Positions 16,774-27,316 are shown, counted from the stretch's first letter. The stretch is DNA of 33,082 bases from Peptoclostridium sp. (GCF_009881055.1 NZ_WXFG01000001.1:1-33082), one strand, 5' to 3'. The notes: a model not told the origin generated them from the sequence alone. Numbers and translations: made by a program.

Positions 16774-18160
16774 TGCGATTAAAGCTTTAATAGACGGCTT
16801 TAGCAGTTTGATATTCGCCTATTTCATAATAGTCAATCTGTTCTATATGATATTAATTGCGATATCATGGGACCGACTCATGGAATTTATAAGGATTGTA
16901 AATTCCGACATAACTCTAACGAGCAGCTACACAAAGCCAATATCCATAATAGTTCCGGCATACAACGAGCAGGAGACAATAATTGACAATATCAAATCAT
17001 TGCTTGAGCTTGATTACCCACTGCTGGAGGTCATAGTAGTCAATGACGGCTCCTGCGATGAAACGCTGAGCAGGATGCTCTCACATTTCAAGCTCAGGAA
17101 GATAGATTTGGAGCTCAACATGCAGATATACTGCAATGAGATAAGAGGTGTCTACTCGTCATTTGAAATGCCTAATCTAGTGGTTGTGGACAAGGTGAAC
17201 GGCGGCAAGGCGGATGCGCTGAATGCAGGAATAAACGTGTCTAAATATCCGCTTGTGTGCGCCATAGATGCCGATTGTGTAATAGAAAAAGACGCGCTGC
17301 TGAGGATAGTTAAGCCTTTCCTCAAATATGACGAGACAATAGCTGTCGGAGGAATAGTCAGGATTGCAAACGGCTGCGAGATAAGGGAGGGGAAGCTTAT
17401 CAGGGCGAAAATCCCCAAAAGATCGATAGAAATATTCCAGATAGTAGAATATTTCAGGGCATTCCTTACAAGTCGCGTTGGGTGGGAGGCGATGAACGCG
17501 CTTCTCATAATATCAGGGGCTTTCGGGCTTTTCAAAAAATCGGCGGTGGTGGCTGTAGGCGGCTATCAAAAGACAATAGGTGAGGACATGGAACTCACTC
17601 TCAGGATGCATGAGCACTACAGAAAAAACGACATACCCTACAAGATCGAATTTGCATCTGATGCCGTATGCTGGACCCAGGCTCCTGATACGCTCAAGGG
17701 ACTCAAGAGTCAGCGGATAAGATGGCACAGGGGTCTTGCAGACGGTTTGCTCAAACACAAGAAGATGCTCTTTAATCTGGACTACGGCAAGGTGGGGATG
17801 CTTTCGATGCCTTACTTCTTTTTTGTCGAGCTTCTTGGACCTGTCATTGAAGCACTGGGCTATATAATGCTTGTCATATCGCTTTACATGGGATTTTTGT
17901 CAGAAAAATTCATATACATATTTCTTATGGCGTTCCTCTTCGGGATTTTATTTTCTTTTTCAGCCATATTCTTTGAACAGATATCATACAAGAGGTACAA
18001 TGGAGTAAGAGAGATTCTAATGCTGTTTGCATTCAGCCTGCTTGAGCAGTTTATATACAGACAACTCACGGTATGGTGGAGAGTAAAGGCATTCTGGAAT
18101 TACAGAAAAGGTAGAAAGCAGTGGGGTACAATACAGAGAAAATCATTTGAACAGGGGTGA
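16766..18160 (+). CDS. Processive-type family 2 glycosyltransferase, membrane-bound
   Basis: 464 aa. N-terminal transmembrane segment (about 13-35), GT-A domain starting ISIIVPAYNEQE at 59, nucleotide-sugar/metal residues DAD 168-170, catalytic ED 273-274 and QRIRW 316-320, then three or so membrane helices (about 345-435). The D,D,D,QxxRW set is that of polymerising GT2 enzymes such as cellulose, hyaluronan or poly-GlcNAc synthases. No PilZ domain is present. Substrate is unknown. Co-expression with the HEAT-repeat protein is indicated by the overlap. Confidence 0.88.
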   Translation: MTDAIKALIDGFSSLIFAYFIIVNLFYMILIAISWDRLMEFIRIVNSDITLTSSYTKPISIIVPAYNEQETIIDNIKSLLELDYPLLEVIVVNDGSCDETLSRMLSHFKLRKIDLELNMQIYCNEIRGVYSSFEMPNLVVVDKVNGGKADALNAGINVSKYPLVCAIDADCVIEKDALLRIVKPFLKYDETIAVGGIVRIANGCEIREGKLIRAKIPKRSIEIFQIVEYFRAFLTSRVGWEAMNALLIISGAFGLFKKSAVVAVGGYQKTIGEDMELTLRMHEHYRKNDIPYKIEFASDAVCWTQAPDTLKGLKSQRIRWHRGLADGLLKHKKMLFNLDYGKVGMLSMPYFFFVELLGPVIEALGYIMLVISLYMGFLSEKFIYIFLMAFLFGILFSFSAIFFEQISYKRYNGVREILMLFAFSLLEQFIYRQLTVWWRVKAFWNYRKGRKQWGTIQRKSFEQG

Positions 18161-18164
18161 TGAG

Positions 18165-18608
18165 ATGAATCTTTATGAATGGTTGCAGACTGCTATAGGC
18201 AATGAAGAGGGTGCCGCAGAGGTATATGAGAGGATAGCTCAAAAAAGCGCCCCTGACATAGCGAGCATAGCCAGGGTTTTCAAGGCGGAGGAGCTGAGCC
18301 ATGCCGAGAGGATATCGGTGATTGTAAACGGCATAAAAGAGTCTGACTTGGCGCTTTCGACTGATATGCCTAATGAGGCGGCTATTAAGACCAAGAATGA
18401 GAGGTTAAGCGACGATGAGCTCAATTTCATGAACAGGAAAGAACTTTTCCTATTTGCACTCAAGGGAGAAAAGGAGTCAATAGAGCTCTACAGCGAGCTG
18501 GAAAAGCTTTTTGGTAAGGGTTCAAAAGAGCGGGAACTGTTTGGAAAGCTGGCGGCCGAGGAGAAAAACCACATGTTTTTTGTGCTTCAGCAACTGCATG
18601 AGCTATAG
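18165..18608 (+). CDS. Ferritin-like (rubrerythrin-type) diiron protein
   Basis: 147-aa helical protein. Glu residues of EEGAAEVYERIA and the E/H pairs in KAEELSHAERI and AAEEKNHMFFVLQQL fit the four-helix bundle diiron site of rubrerythrin-like proteins; the rubredoxin domain is absent. Such proteins usually scavenge peroxide or handle iron in anaerobes. ATG 18165 follows AGGGGTGATG and lies 4 nt after the glycosyltransferase stop, so it belongs to the same transcript, an unusual partner for a polysaccharide synthase. Confidence 0.8.
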   Translation: MNLYEWLQTAIGNEEGAAEVYERIAQKSAPDIASIARVFKAEELSHAERISVIVNGIKESDLALSTDMPNEAAIKTKNERLSDDELNFMNRKELFLFALKGEKESIELYSELEKLFGKGSKERELFGKLAAEEKNHMFFVLQQLHEL

Positions 18609-18625
18609 AAAAAGGAGAAAATAAT

Positions 18626-19468
18626 ATGGTCATGACCAGGTTCAGGCTGGAATGCCGCGACGGAGAGTGTCTAGAGGCTTCAAAATGGCATGATGAGACG
18701 GCGGCTCCGATAGGGACGGTTGTAATTGTTCACGGTTTGGGCGAACACTTCGGCAGATTTGAGCATTTAGCTCTTGAGTTTGTAAAAAAGGGATTTTGTG
18801 TATATTCATTTGATCAAAGGGGGCATGGTCGGAATTCCGGAAAATACGGCCATGTGCAGGATTATTCCCTGCTGATGGATGATATTGGCAGTATGCTGGA
18901 GACTGCGCGATTGGAAAGCGGGGGTATGCCCTGCATATTATACGGTCACAGCCTTGGGGGAAACGAAGTCTTGAATTATCTGCTGGACCATCCGGACTGT
19001 GTAAGCGCAGCGATAGTATCGAGTCCCTGGATAAGGCTTTATGTACAGCCTTCAGAGAGGCTTACAAGAATCATTAGAATAATCGAAAGACTAAAGCCTG
19101 ATTTCACGTTCTCAAACGGCATAAAACTCAAATTGACCACAAACAACAACAAGATAATCATAAAGACGGAAACAGACAAGCTTTTCCACAAAAGAATAAG
19201 CGCAAGACTGGCTATACAGGCATTCGAGGCTGGAGAGCGCGCGCTTGAGCATGCAGAGGACATAAGGATACCTGTGCTGCTGATGCATGGAACTGACGAC
19301 AAGATTACATCCTTCGACGCAAGCAGGGAGCTGAGTATTCGGGCGAATGACAATATACACTTCAAGTCATGGAAGGGCATGTATCACGAACTACACAACG
19401 ATACAGACTCGGAAACAGTAATCAACTACATGTGTGAATGGGCAATAGGTATATTGGGAAACAGGTAG
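18626..19468 (+). CDS. Alpha/beta hydrolase, monoacylglycerol lipase/lysophospholipase type
   Basis: 280 aa. Oxyanion-region motif VHGLGEH at 35-41, FDQRGHGRNSG at 62-72, nucleophile elbow GHSLGG with Ser109, an acid residue in HGTDDKI (224/225) and His254 in KGMYHE complete the catalytic triad. No signal peptide, so cytoplasmic. It ends the four-gene run that starts with the HEAT protein; AAAAAGGAG gives a good ribosome site. Substrate probably an acylglycerol or lysophospholipid (family inference). Confidence 0.87.
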   Translation: MVMTRFRLECRDGECLEASKWHDETAAPIGTVVIVHGLGEHFGRFEHLALEFVKKGFCVYSFDQRGHGRNSGKYGHVQDYSLLMDDIGSMLETARLESGGMPCILYGHSLGGNEVLNYLLDHPDCVSAAIVSSPWIRLYVQPSERLTRIIRIIERLKPDFTFSNGIKLKLTTNNNKIIIKTETDKLFHKRISARLAIQAFEAGERALEHAEDIRIPVLLMHGTDDKITSFDASRELSIRANDNIHFKSWKGMYHELHNDTDSETVINYMCEWAIGILGNR

Positions 19469-19551
19469 TCAAAATATTTGCAGCTGAACGTTGTTTGTGC
19501 GAGATTTTGGGGTATAAATGAGCTGACTATTCAAATCGAACGGCGGAGAAT

Positions 19552-21714
19552 ATGATGCTAAAAAAACTCGAAGTATTTACTGCAAAAATAAACACAGTTA
19601 ACATAAAAGCATGGGGCAGCGATAAAAAATCAATAAAAAAACTGATGGGTTCCAGAGATTCTGTGAGCCCTATTTTTGATGCTGCAAAGATTGCGCTTAT
19701 TTATGGAGTTTTGGGCGGACTATGGATTTCCTTCTCAGACAGGATTCTGTCTTCAGCAATTGAAGATACTCAAAAATATGCCATGATGCAGACCTACAAG
19801 GGTTGGATTTTTGTTGGCATAACTATGGTAATTCTTTTCCTGCTGATTGGAAAGAGGATGTGCCTTTTCAAATATGCACTGGACATGGCAGCCGAAGAAA
19901 ACATGAAGCTGGCCGAAACAAACAAAAAACTTGGAAATGCGGAAGAAGAGCTTAGGGTGAAGATGGAAAAGCTCCGAACAAAAAGGCAGGCTCTTGTAGA
20001 GATTATTGATATGTATCGCAAGGAGAGGCAGCTGGCGGACAACATAATCAACAATGTCGCTGTGCTTGTGGCAATCTGGGATAAGAATGGAAGGGTAAAG
20101 CGTATCAATCCATACGCTGAAAAGCTGCTGGGCTATACGCAGGATGAGATTGCAGGCAGGAATTGGGTCGACGTAGTGGTTTCAAGCGAAGACCAGGAGT
20201 TTATGAGGGGAGTTTTTGAAAAGGTAAGGAGCGGGCAAACTCTCAAAAATCACGAGAGCCGCATTATGGACAGAAACGGAAATTACGTGGATATTCTGTG
20301 GAACAGCAGCGTACTTCACAACAATGATGGAGCACCGACCGAGATAATTTCTCTTGGAACAGATATTACACAGAGAAAGGCCCTCGAAAAAAAACTGCAT
20401 TCGCTTGCCTACTACGACGAGCTCACAGGACTCTCAAACAGGGTAATGTTTGAAAACTACATGAGAGACCTGCTTGAGATAAATGGGGATTCCAAGGAAA
20501 GCTTTGCACTTGTGTACATGGATACAGACAATTTCAAGCATATAAATGATACATACGGTCATTTTGCTGGAGACATACTCCTAAAGCACATAGCGGGCGT
20601 GCTGAAGGAGCAGGTAGTATCCCCCGACCGGGCGGTACGCCTTGGCGGAGATGAGTTTGCAATAATTTTAACTGGAATATCAAGCAAGGTTCAGATACAG
20701 GCCAAGCTGGACTCGCTTGTCAGCAGCCTTAGAAAACCCTGGATAATAGGCGAGCACGAGTTCCTTATATCTTTTAGCATGGGTATTGCCGTATACCCCG
20801 AGCATGGAGAGGATATGACGACCCTGCTTAAAAATGCGGATACGGCGATGTTCAGCGTAAAGGAAAAGGGCAAGGACAGCTATGCCTTCTATTCGCAGCA
20901 GATGCAGGAAAAGAATCTAAAGCACATAGACATGATAAATCAGCTCAGGCGTGCGATTGAAAACGAGGAATTCCTGCTGCACTATCAGCCGAAAATACAT
21001 CTGGAAAGCGGCAGAATTATAGGGGCTGAGGCCCTAATAAGATGGCTTCATCCCGAAAAAGGCTTCATACCGCCGAACGAATTTATACCTCTAGCAGAGC
21101 AAACCGGCCAGATAAAAGAGATTGGAGCCTGGGTGCTAAAAAATGCATTGGAGCAGAAAAAAGTTTGGAATAAAATGGGGTATGAAAACTTGAAGCTGTC
21201 GATAAATCTTTCTGGCAGGCAGCTTTCCGAGGAGAGTATGGCGGAGGATATAGGGGAGCTGCTCAAGGGCATTGATATGGACTGCAATGGAGTGGAGCTC
21301 GAGATTACGGAAACAGCTGTAATGACGGACCTGGAAGCGGCCGTTGAAACTCTGGGCAAGCTCAGGGAGCTTGGATTCAGGATTGCGCTTGATGATTTCG
21401 GAACAGGCTATTCCTCGCTTACCTACCTCAAGAAGCTACCGATGGACACTGTAAAGATGGACAGGAGATTCATCAAAAACATTGAAAGTGACGATGCAGA
21501 CAAGGCTATAATAGAGGCTGTAATTCAAATGGCCAATTCGCTTAAGAAACATGTGGTGGCCGAGGGCATTGAAACAATATCGCAGCTTGAATTCCTAAGA
21601 AAAGTAGGCTGCGGATTTGGACAAGGCTTCCTTTTCAGCAAGCCTGTGACAGCTCGGGAGTTTGAAGGAATGATGCTCAGAGTTGAAGAAAATATGAAAC
21701 TCGTCAATATGTAA
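19552..21714 (+). CDS. Membrane PAS-GGDEF-EAL cyclic di-GMP turnover protein
   Basis: 720 aa. Two hydrophobic segments (about 44-64 and 84-102), a coiled coil (about 112-160), a PAS domain (about 161-275), GGDEF domain with intact GGDEF at 365-369, and EAL domain with intact EAL at 493-495 (GAEALIRW) and DDFGTGYSS at 614-622. All signature residues for cyclase and phosphodiesterase activity are present; no RxxD inhibitory site is seen five residues before GGDEF. The loop between the membrane segments is short (about 20 residues), so sensing is more likely by PAS or membrane. ATG 19555 is an equal alternative start. Confidence 0.93.
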   Translation: MMLKKLEVFTAKINTVNIKAWGSDKKSIKKLMGSRDSVSPIFDAAKIALIYGVLGGLWISFSDRILSSAIEDTQKYAMMQTYKGWIFVGITMVILFLLIGKRMCLFKYALDMAAEENMKLAETNKKLGNAEEELRVKMEKLRTKRQALVEIIDMYRKERQLADNIINNVAVLVAIWDKNGRVKRINPYAEKLLGYTQDEIAGRNWVDVVVSSEDQEFMRGVFEKVRSGQTLKNHESRIMDRNGNYVDILWNSSVLHNNDGAPTEIISLGTDITQRKALEKKLHSLAYYDELTGLSNRVMFENYMRDLLEINGDSKESFALVYMDTDNFKHINDTYGHFAGDILLKHIAGVLKEQVVSPDRAVRLGGDEFAIILTGISSKVQIQAKLDSLVSSLRKPWIIGEHEFLISFSMGIAVYPEHGEDMTTLLKNADTAMFSVKEKGKDSYAFYSQQMQEKNLKHIDMINQLRRAIENEEFLLHYQPKIHLESGRIIGAEALIRWLHPEKGFIPPNEFIPLAEQTGQIKEIGAWVLKNALEQKKVWNKMGYENLKLSINLSGRQLSEESMAEDIGELLKGIDMDCNGVELEITETAVMTDLEAAVETLGKLRELGFRIALDDFGTGYSSLTYLKKLPMDTVKMDRRFIKNIESDDADKAIIEAVIQMANSLKKHVVAEGIETISQLEFLRKVGCGFGQGFLFSKPVTAREFEGMMLRVEENMKLVNM

Positions 21715-21806
21715 CATTAGTTACATGAATTGATGTCTTCTCCTGATATACTCGTAGTATAGCAAATCAGAGAAAATAAATATCAAATATACAGGAGGGA
21801 TTTATA

Positions 21807-22148
21807 ATGAGTCAGCATTTCATAAAAAACATGGATTTTTCAAAGGTAATCGAAATGAAATCTTTGGTTGAATACCAGGAGGGACAGGTTGTAAGCAGGA
21901 CTCTCGCGCAGGGCAAGCCGCTCAGCCTTACACTTTTTGCATTCGACAAGGGTGAAGAGATAAGCTCACATTCGTCGGGTGGAGATGCGCTTGTCTACAT
22001 TCTCGATGGTCAGGCAGAAATAACAGTGGGTGACGAGGTATTCAGCCTCAAGGAAGGCGAAACAATAGTAATGCCAGCCGGTATACCACACGCGCTGCTG
22101 GCTCAGGAAAAATTCAAGATGCTGCTTGTAGTCGTGTTCAGCCTTTAA
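21807..22148 (+). CDS. Small cupin-domain protein
   Basis: 113-aa single cupin. Motif 1 is partly kept (GEEISSHSSGGDALVYILDG) and motif 2 is EGETIVMPAGIPHALLA; with His and Glu/Asp residues present a metal site is possible. Similar small cupins bind sugars or metals or act as isomerases; no specific role can be given. AGGAGGG precedes the ATG and a terminator follows, so it is a single gene. Confidence 0.82.
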   Translation: MSQHFIKNMDFSKVIEMKSLVEYQEGQVVSRTLAQGKPLSLTLFAFDKGEEISSHSSGGDALVYILDGQAEITVGDEVFSLKEGETIVMPAGIPHALLAQEKFKMLLVVVFSL

Positions 22149-22181
22149 GCCAAGCTTAACATACGCCTAAAGGCAATTTAG

Positions 22182-22212
22182 AGCTGCTTCATTTTATTGA
22201 GGCGGCTTTTTA
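22182..22212 (+). terminator. Terminator after the cupin gene
   Basis: AGCTGCTTCA pairs with TGAGGCGGCT (10 bp, with G-T pairs) around TTTTAT, followed by five T. Confidence 0.88.
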
Positions 22213-22348
22213 TTTGAGAATTTGCTGGTGAATTTCAAAAAAAATGCTATAGATTATGAAATATTGAGGATTAGTAGTATAATTATTACATTGAAAAATA
22301 ATTTTCCATATAATATATTTCCATATGAATGAAAGGGATGAGATTCAG

Positions 22349-24127
22349 ATGAAAGCTTACGAAAAGATAAGCCGCATAAGAGAGCAGATGAAAAAAAGGG
22401 GATTGGACGCATACATAATCCCAAGCTCCGATCCTCATGCCAGCGAATATGTGGCTCCAAGATGGAGGTCAAGGGCATGGGCATCAGGATTTACCGGATC
22501 GGCCGGAACGCTCGTTGTAACAGCAGGTGAGAGCGGATTATGGACTGACGGAAGATATTTCATACAGGCGGAAAAGGAGCTTGAAGGAAGCGGCATTAAA
22601 CTTTTCAGGATGAGGCAGCCGGGGGTGCCATCCTACGAGGGCTGGCTCTTTGAAAAGCTGGGTGAAGGCATGTGCGTAGGATTTGACGGCAGCGTTATAT
22701 CAGCTCTGGAGGCAGGGTCGCTAGAAAAGTCATTTTCAAAAAAAGGCATCAGGATAAGTGGAGAATACGACATAATAGAGCAGCTTTGGAAGGACAGGCC
22801 ACAGGCGCCTTCAGGCAAGGTTTATGTCCATGAACTCAAGTATGCTGGCAAAAGCAGCCTTCAAAAACAGGAACTAGTCAGGGAAAGGCTCAGAGAGGAA
22901 GGGGCCAAGTACTACATAATAAGCACGCTCGACGATATTGCATGGCTGTTCAATCTCAGAGGGTCGGACGTGAAAAACAACCCTGTTTTCATGGCCTATG
23001 CAATCGTATCACTAAATGAAAGCTTGATATTTGTCGACAGAAAGAAGCTCACCAAAGAGGCCAGGGAAAGCCTTGAGAAAAGCGGCGTTCAAATAAAGCC
23101 TTATAATGCGGTAGGGAAGGCCATCAAAAGATTTGAAAAAAAATCGAGCGTATACCTGGATCCGTCAAAGCTCAGCTACAGCCTTTCTAGACTCATTCAC
23201 AAAAGCTGCACCAGGATTGAAAAGGCAGACATAGTTGAAAGGCTAAAGGCCGTGAAGAACAAAACCGAGATAGAAAATATCAGAGTATGCCAGGTAAGAG
23301 ATGGAATAGCCATGGCAAGATTCCTGTGCTGGCTCGACAAGAATATTGGAAAAATCTACATCGACGAGATGTCTGCCGCCAATATGCTAGAAAGCCTCAG
23401 GAGAGAGCAGCCGGGCTATGCGGGGCCAAGCTTCGACACTATATGCGCATATATGGCCAATGCCGCGATGATGCACTACAGCGCATCTGATGAGAGCTGC
23501 AGCAAGCTTGAACCTAAGGGATTTTTGCTTGTCGATTCGGGAGGGCAGTATCCAGACGGCACTACTGACATAACAAGGACAATAGTGCTCGGCGGGCTCA
23601 CGAAAGAGCAAAAGAGGGATTTTACTCTTGTGCTCAAGGGACACATTGCGCTTGCCAGGCTGAAATTCCTGCATGGGGCGACAGGAACGAACCTTGACAT
23701 CATAGCAAGACAACCTATGTGGAATGAAGGCATAGACTACAAGTGCGGAACGGGGCACGGGCTTGGCTACTTTCTGAGCGTGCACGAGGGGCCGCAAAGG
23801 ATCAGCCAGAATCCAAATTCTACAGTGCTTGAAGAGGGCATGCTGCTGACAAATGAGCCCGGCATATACAGAGAGGGCGAGCATGGCATAAGGATTGAAA
23901 ACACACTGCTCGTAAAAAAGGCGCAGCATACGGAGTTCGGGCAATTCATGGATTTTGAGACAATATCCTACTGCCCCATCGACATAAGGGGAGTAGAGAC
24001 TTCCATGCTTGACGAGGGAGAGAGGAACTGGCTCAACTACTACCATGGCAGGGTATGTAAATATATAGCGCCGCATTTAAGCGAGGAAGAAAGAAGCTGG
24101 CTTCAGGATATGACAAGGAGCATATAG
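22349..24127 (+). CDS. Xaa-Pro aminopeptidase (aminopeptidase P, M24B family)
   Basis: Cytoplasmic dinuclear-metal peptidase that removes N-terminal residues before proline; useful to a peptide- and amino-acid-fermenting cell. 592 aa, the long form with two N-terminal creatinase-like domains and a C-terminal pita-bread domain. Metal ligands visible: Asp in LLVDSGG (about 396), Asp in TTDITRT (about 407), His in GTGHGLG (about 470), Glu in TNEPGIY (about 502) and Glu in IRIENT (about 517). The ATG at 22349 is preferred because AAAGGGATGAG lies just upstream; the frame is open to 22325. Confidence 0.93.
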   Translation: MKAYEKISRIREQMKKRGLDAYIIPSSDPHASEYVAPRWRSRAWASGFTGSAGTLVVTAGESGLWTDGRYFIQAEKELEGSGIKLFRMRQPGVPSYEGWLFEKLGEGMCVGFDGSVISALEAGSLEKSFSKKGIRISGEYDIIEQLWKDRPQAPSGKVYVHELKYAGKSSLQKQELVRERLREEGAKYYIISTLDDIAWLFNLRGSDVKNNPVFMAYAIVSLNESLIFVDRKKLTKEARESLEKSGVQIKPYNAVGKAIKRFEKKSSVYLDPSKLSYSLSRLIHKSCTRIEKADIVERLKAVKNKTEIENIRVCQVRDGIAMARFLCWLDKNIGKIYIDEMSAANMLESLRREQPGYAGPSFDTICAYMANAAMMHYSASDESCSKLEPKGFLLVDSGGQYPDGTTDITRTIVLGGLTKEQKRDFTLVLKGHIALARLKFLHGATGTNLDIIARQPMWNEGIDYKCGTGHGLGYFLSVHEGPQRISQNPNSTVLEEGMLLTNEPGIYREGEHGIRIENTLLVKKAQHTEFGQFMDFETISYCPIDIRGVETSMLDEGERNWLNYYHGRVCKYIAPHLSEEERSWLQDMTRSI

Positions 24128-24145
24128 CCGCGAAAGGAACATATT

Positions 24146-25090
24146 ATGATTAGCGCATTTGAAAGCATAGGGAGCATATTCATAATAATAGCAATCGGGT
24201 ATGGTCTCATTAAATACAAGCTGCTGCCCGAGAATGCATCAGGAGTATTAAACAGGATTGTATTTGACGTTTCCATACCAATGCTAATGGTTACGAGCGT
24301 ATATGAAAAGTTCACACGCGAGATGATTATAGACTCGCTCGGCGGTGTGCTGACAAGCATAATTTCGGTTGCGGCGTGCTATGCTCTTGCAAGGGTCATA
24401 TTCGGATTCTTGGATAAAGGAGAAGGCGGAAGCAGCGTTTTTGCTGTGCTGTTTTCATTTTCGAATACAATATTCATGGGACTGCCTATATGTGTTGCAA
24501 TACTAGGGCAGGAGGCTGCAACGTATGCGCTCATTTACTATTTTGCCAACACAACTTTGTTTTGGACAATGGGGCTTTATTTCATAAAGAAAGAGGCGAA
24601 AGCCAGCGTGGGCGGGTATTCGTTCTTTGGAGGACTTGCGAATCTGTTTTCAGCTCCGTTTATAGGCTTCATGGCAGGCCTGGTGCTTGTATTTGCGGAT
24701 GCGAGACTGCCTGAATTCATATTCAGCACACTAAAGAGCGTTGGCGGCATGGCTACGCCAATGTCGCTTATAATAATAGGAATGATGATAAGCCGCGTGG
24801 AGTTTTCAAAGGGGCTAATAGACAGCAAAAGTGTAATAGCGCTCTCGGGCAAATTTATTGTGCTTCCACTTCTGACAGCGCTGCTTTTGAATTACAGCAG
24901 CGTGCCGCTTCTTATGAAGAAGACATTCATACTGCAAGCCGCAATGCCGATAATGGCTCAAAGCGCAATAACTGCAAAGAAATTCGGATTGCAGGAGGAG
25001 AAGGCTTCATTCCTGGTTGGAATGAGCACAGTGCTTAGCATATTCGTAATACCGGTTTATGTGGTTTTGATACAGCTTTTTTACGTATAA
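24146..25090 (+). CDS. AEC family (auxin efflux carrier-like) transporter
   Basis: 314-aa integral membrane protein with about ten hydrophobic helices along its length. Family-typical positions include NRIVFDVSIPMLM near 37, FSNTIFMGLPIC near 107 and the C-terminal AMPIMAQSAITAKKFG near 272. Bacterial members carry malate or other small organic acids or amino acids. It starts 18 bp after the aminopeptidase stop and may be co-transcribed. Substrate unknown. Confidence 0.88.
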   Translation: MISAFESIGSIFIIIAIGYGLIKYKLLPENASGVLNRIVFDVSIPMLMVTSVYEKFTREMIIDSLGGVLTSIISVAACYALARVIFGFLDKGEGGSSVFAVLFSFSNTIFMGLPICVAILGQEAATYALIYYFANTTLFWTMGLYFIKKEAKASVGGYSFFGGLANLFSAPFIGFMAGLVLVFADARLPEFIFSTLKSVGGMATPMSLIIIGMMISRVEFSKGLIDSKSVIALSGKFIVLPLLTALLLNYSSVPLLMKKTFILQAAMPIMAQSAITAKKFGLQEEKASFLVGMSTVLSIFVIPVYVVLIQLFYV

Positions 25091-25100
25091 TTATTTTTGT

Positions 25101-25129
25101 TTGACACTTGCAATTGTAATAGGTACAAT
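25101..25129 (+). promoter_or_regulatory. Sigma-A type promoter for the chemoreceptor gene
   Basis: TTGACA (25101-25106) and TACAAT (25124-25129) are 17 bp apart, close to consensus. The leader of about 125 nt before the ATG shows no riboswitch that I recognise. Confidence 0.72.
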
Positions 25130-25261
25130 TAATTTTACAGGAAACCTCAAAAAAAATGAATAATTATTTATTTTTATATCGAAATTATGAATGAGATAAT
25201 TAATTTTGGGTAGACATACCTTTGTGGGTTTTCGGAACAATATACGCAGGAGGAGATTAAC

Positions 25262-27316
25262 ATGTCAGGCAGAAACGTCCAAGAAAAAAAGGCAGATGAG
25301 AAAAAGAAATTTTCGCTCAACAGACACGATATCAGAACGAGGCTAATAGTGCTCATTATGATTTCAATAATAACGCCGCTGGCGGTGTTCGGTTTCTTTT
25401 CGTACAAGAAATCATACGAGCTGCTTGAAAACAAGCTCCTTGTGACATCCCAGCAGACGATTGACGCAACTCAGTATTATGTAAATCAGTTTATAAATGC
25501 AATGGAAAGCCAGCTTTTGGCTATTGGCGACAACAAAAACATAAAATCTGCGTTATCATCTGATCTTGCAGTAGAAGGCAATGCCAGGGAAGTGCTCGAT
25601 GCTACGCAAAAGAGCAATCCTGACGCGCTCGGAGTATACATTGGGCTTGCAGACGGCAGGACCTACCTGTATCCGCAGCAAGAGCTCCCTGATGGATACG
25701 ATCCAAGGGAGAGGCAGTGGTACAAGGCTGCGCTTGAGAATTCAGGAGAGGTTGTAGTCTCGGAGCCATACATAGATGCATTTACACAGAAGATGGTAAT
25801 AACAATTTCAAAGACGGTTAGTGACGCTGCAGGTAATCTTACGGGCGTAGTAGCCATGGACATAGACACTTCGAGCATAGCGGCGAAGGTTGCAAAGCTG
25901 TCGATAGGCAAGAACGGCTATGTGTCGCTTGTGTCGAATGACGGAATTACAATAGTTCATCCGGATGAGTCTATAATAGGAACAGAAAAGGTTAAAGAGC
26001 TCGGCTTCTGGCAGGCTGTAAGTTCGAGCGAAAAAGGCACTCAAAAATATGAGTACGAAGGCAAACAAAGATTCATGGCTTTCTCTACGGACGCTGACAC
26101 AGGCTGGAAGATTATAGCGTCGATGGACGTGGACGAACTGCTTGCCGACACTAATGTGATCAAAAAATTTGCTGTAGGAGCTGTCATATTCGGTCTTGTT
26201 GCTGCAGTTGCAATAGCGCTGCTTATTGCAAATAATGTAGCTAAGCCTCTGGCAGAAGGCGTTGCGTATCTTAGAAGGATGGCAGACGGTGATTTTACAT
26301 CTGAAATATCAAGAGAAAGCCTGGAAAGACAAGACGAGCTGGGCGAGATTGCAAAGGCTATAGACAAGCTTCAGGAGGATCTCAAGTCGCTCCTTGGAAA
26401 TATAATTCAATCGACATACACAGTTGGTGATTCTGCAGCTGCGCTTGCGGATATTTCAAATCAGTCAACTCGTGCCGCAGAGGAAGTGGCAAGGACTGTT
26501 GAAGAGATTTCAAGAGGAGCGGAGGAGCAGGCCGGCGATACAGAGCGGGGATCTACAAAGATGCTCCACATTTCGCACATGATGGAGGAGATATCGAGCA
26601 AGGCTGCTGAAATGACCCAGATTTCGAGATCGACAGGAGAACTTGCTGAAAAGGGTATAGAGATAGTAAAAGACCTTACAGACAAAAATGAGCAAAGCAG
26701 CAAGGCTTCAGGTGAGGTTGACAGCATAGTAAACAGGGTGGCAAAGGATGTTGCAGGAATTGGTGCAATACTTGAAACAATAGTGTCGATAGCAGAGCAG
26801 ACAAATCTGCTTGCCCTGAATGCCAACATAGAAGCTGCAAGAGCAGGTGAGCACGGAAAAGGCTTTGCGGTAGTTGCCGAAGAGGTAAGAAAGCTCTCGG
26901 AAGAATCATCCAAGTCAGCTGAAGAGATAAGGGGCATAATACAGCAGATACAGGGCAGCACTGCCGAGGCTATAGTTGCCATGGAAAAAGCAGACAGCGC
27001 ATCTAAGCAGCAGAGCTCGTCGGTTGGCCAGACTAATGAAGTTTTCGCGACTATTTCGAAGGCTCTTGGAAATCTGGCGGGTTATATAAATGAGATGCAA
27101 AAGGACATTGCGGGTATGAACGTACAAAAGGAAGAGATGGAAGGCCTTATGCAGAACATAGCTTCTTCTGCGCAGCAGTCTTCTGCAGCCACCGAAGAAG
27201 TTTCGGCGGCCATGGAGGAGCAGCTTGCTTCAATGGAGGAGCTTTCCAGCAATGCCCAGAATCTTGAAGCACTTTCAGACGATTTGAAGACACAGGTTCA
27301 GCGATTCAGAATATAA
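25262..27316 (+). CDS. Methyl-accepting chemotaxis protein with dCache sensor
   Basis: 684-aa transmembrane receptor. TM1 about 28-50, an extracellular dCache domain about 50-300 (with [39 protein letters not shown] and [14 protein letters not shown]), TM2 about 303-325, HAMP about 326-380, then the signalling domain with the conserved tip [19 protein letters not shown] near 510. DPRxRxWYxxA in the Cache domain is typical of sensors for amino acids or organic acids. There is no C-terminal CheR-binding pentapeptide. GGAGGAG precedes the ATG. Confidence 0.95.
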   Translation: MSGRNVQEKKADEKKKFSLNRHDIRTRLIVLIMISIITPLAVFGFFSYKKSYELLENKLLVTSQQTIDATQYYVNQFINAMESQLLAIGDNKNIKSALSSDLAVEGNAREVLDATQKSNPDALGVYIGLADGRTYLYPQQELPDGYDPRERQWYKAALENSGEVVVSEPYIDAFTQKMVITISKTVSDAAGNLTGVVAMDIDTSSIAAKVAKLSIGKNGYVSLVSNDGITIVHPDESIIGTEKVKELGFWQAVSSSEKGTQKYEYEGKQRFMAFSTDADTGWKIIASMDVDELLADTNVIKKFAVGAVIFGLVAAVAIALLIANNVAKPLAEGVAYLRRMADGDFTSEISRESLERQDELGEIAKAIDKLQEDLKSLLGNIIQSTYTVGDSAAALADISNQSTRAAEEVARTVEEISRGAEEQAGDTERGSTKMLHISHMMEEISSKAAEMTQISRSTGELAEKGIEIVKDLTDKNEQSSKASGEVDSIVNRVAKDVAGIGAILETIVSIAEQTNLLALNANIEAARAGEHGKGFAVVAEEVRKLSEESSKSAEEIRGIIQQIQGSTAEAIVAMEKADSASKQQSSSVGQTNEVFATISKALGNLAGYINEMQKDIAGMNVQKEEMEGLMQNIASSAQQSSAATEEVSAAMEEQLASMEELSSNAQNLEALSDDLKTQVQRFRI

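Noticed and set aside
18712..18723. GGGACGG sequence resembling the core of the 1010-1069 palindrome
   Set aside because: Only a short match inside the alpha/beta hydrolase gene, with no inverted partner; chance.
25130..25261. Possible cyclic di-GMP riboswitch in the chemoreceptor leader
   Set aside because: Such switches often precede chemoreceptor genes in clostridia, but none of the conserved GEMM segments is present.
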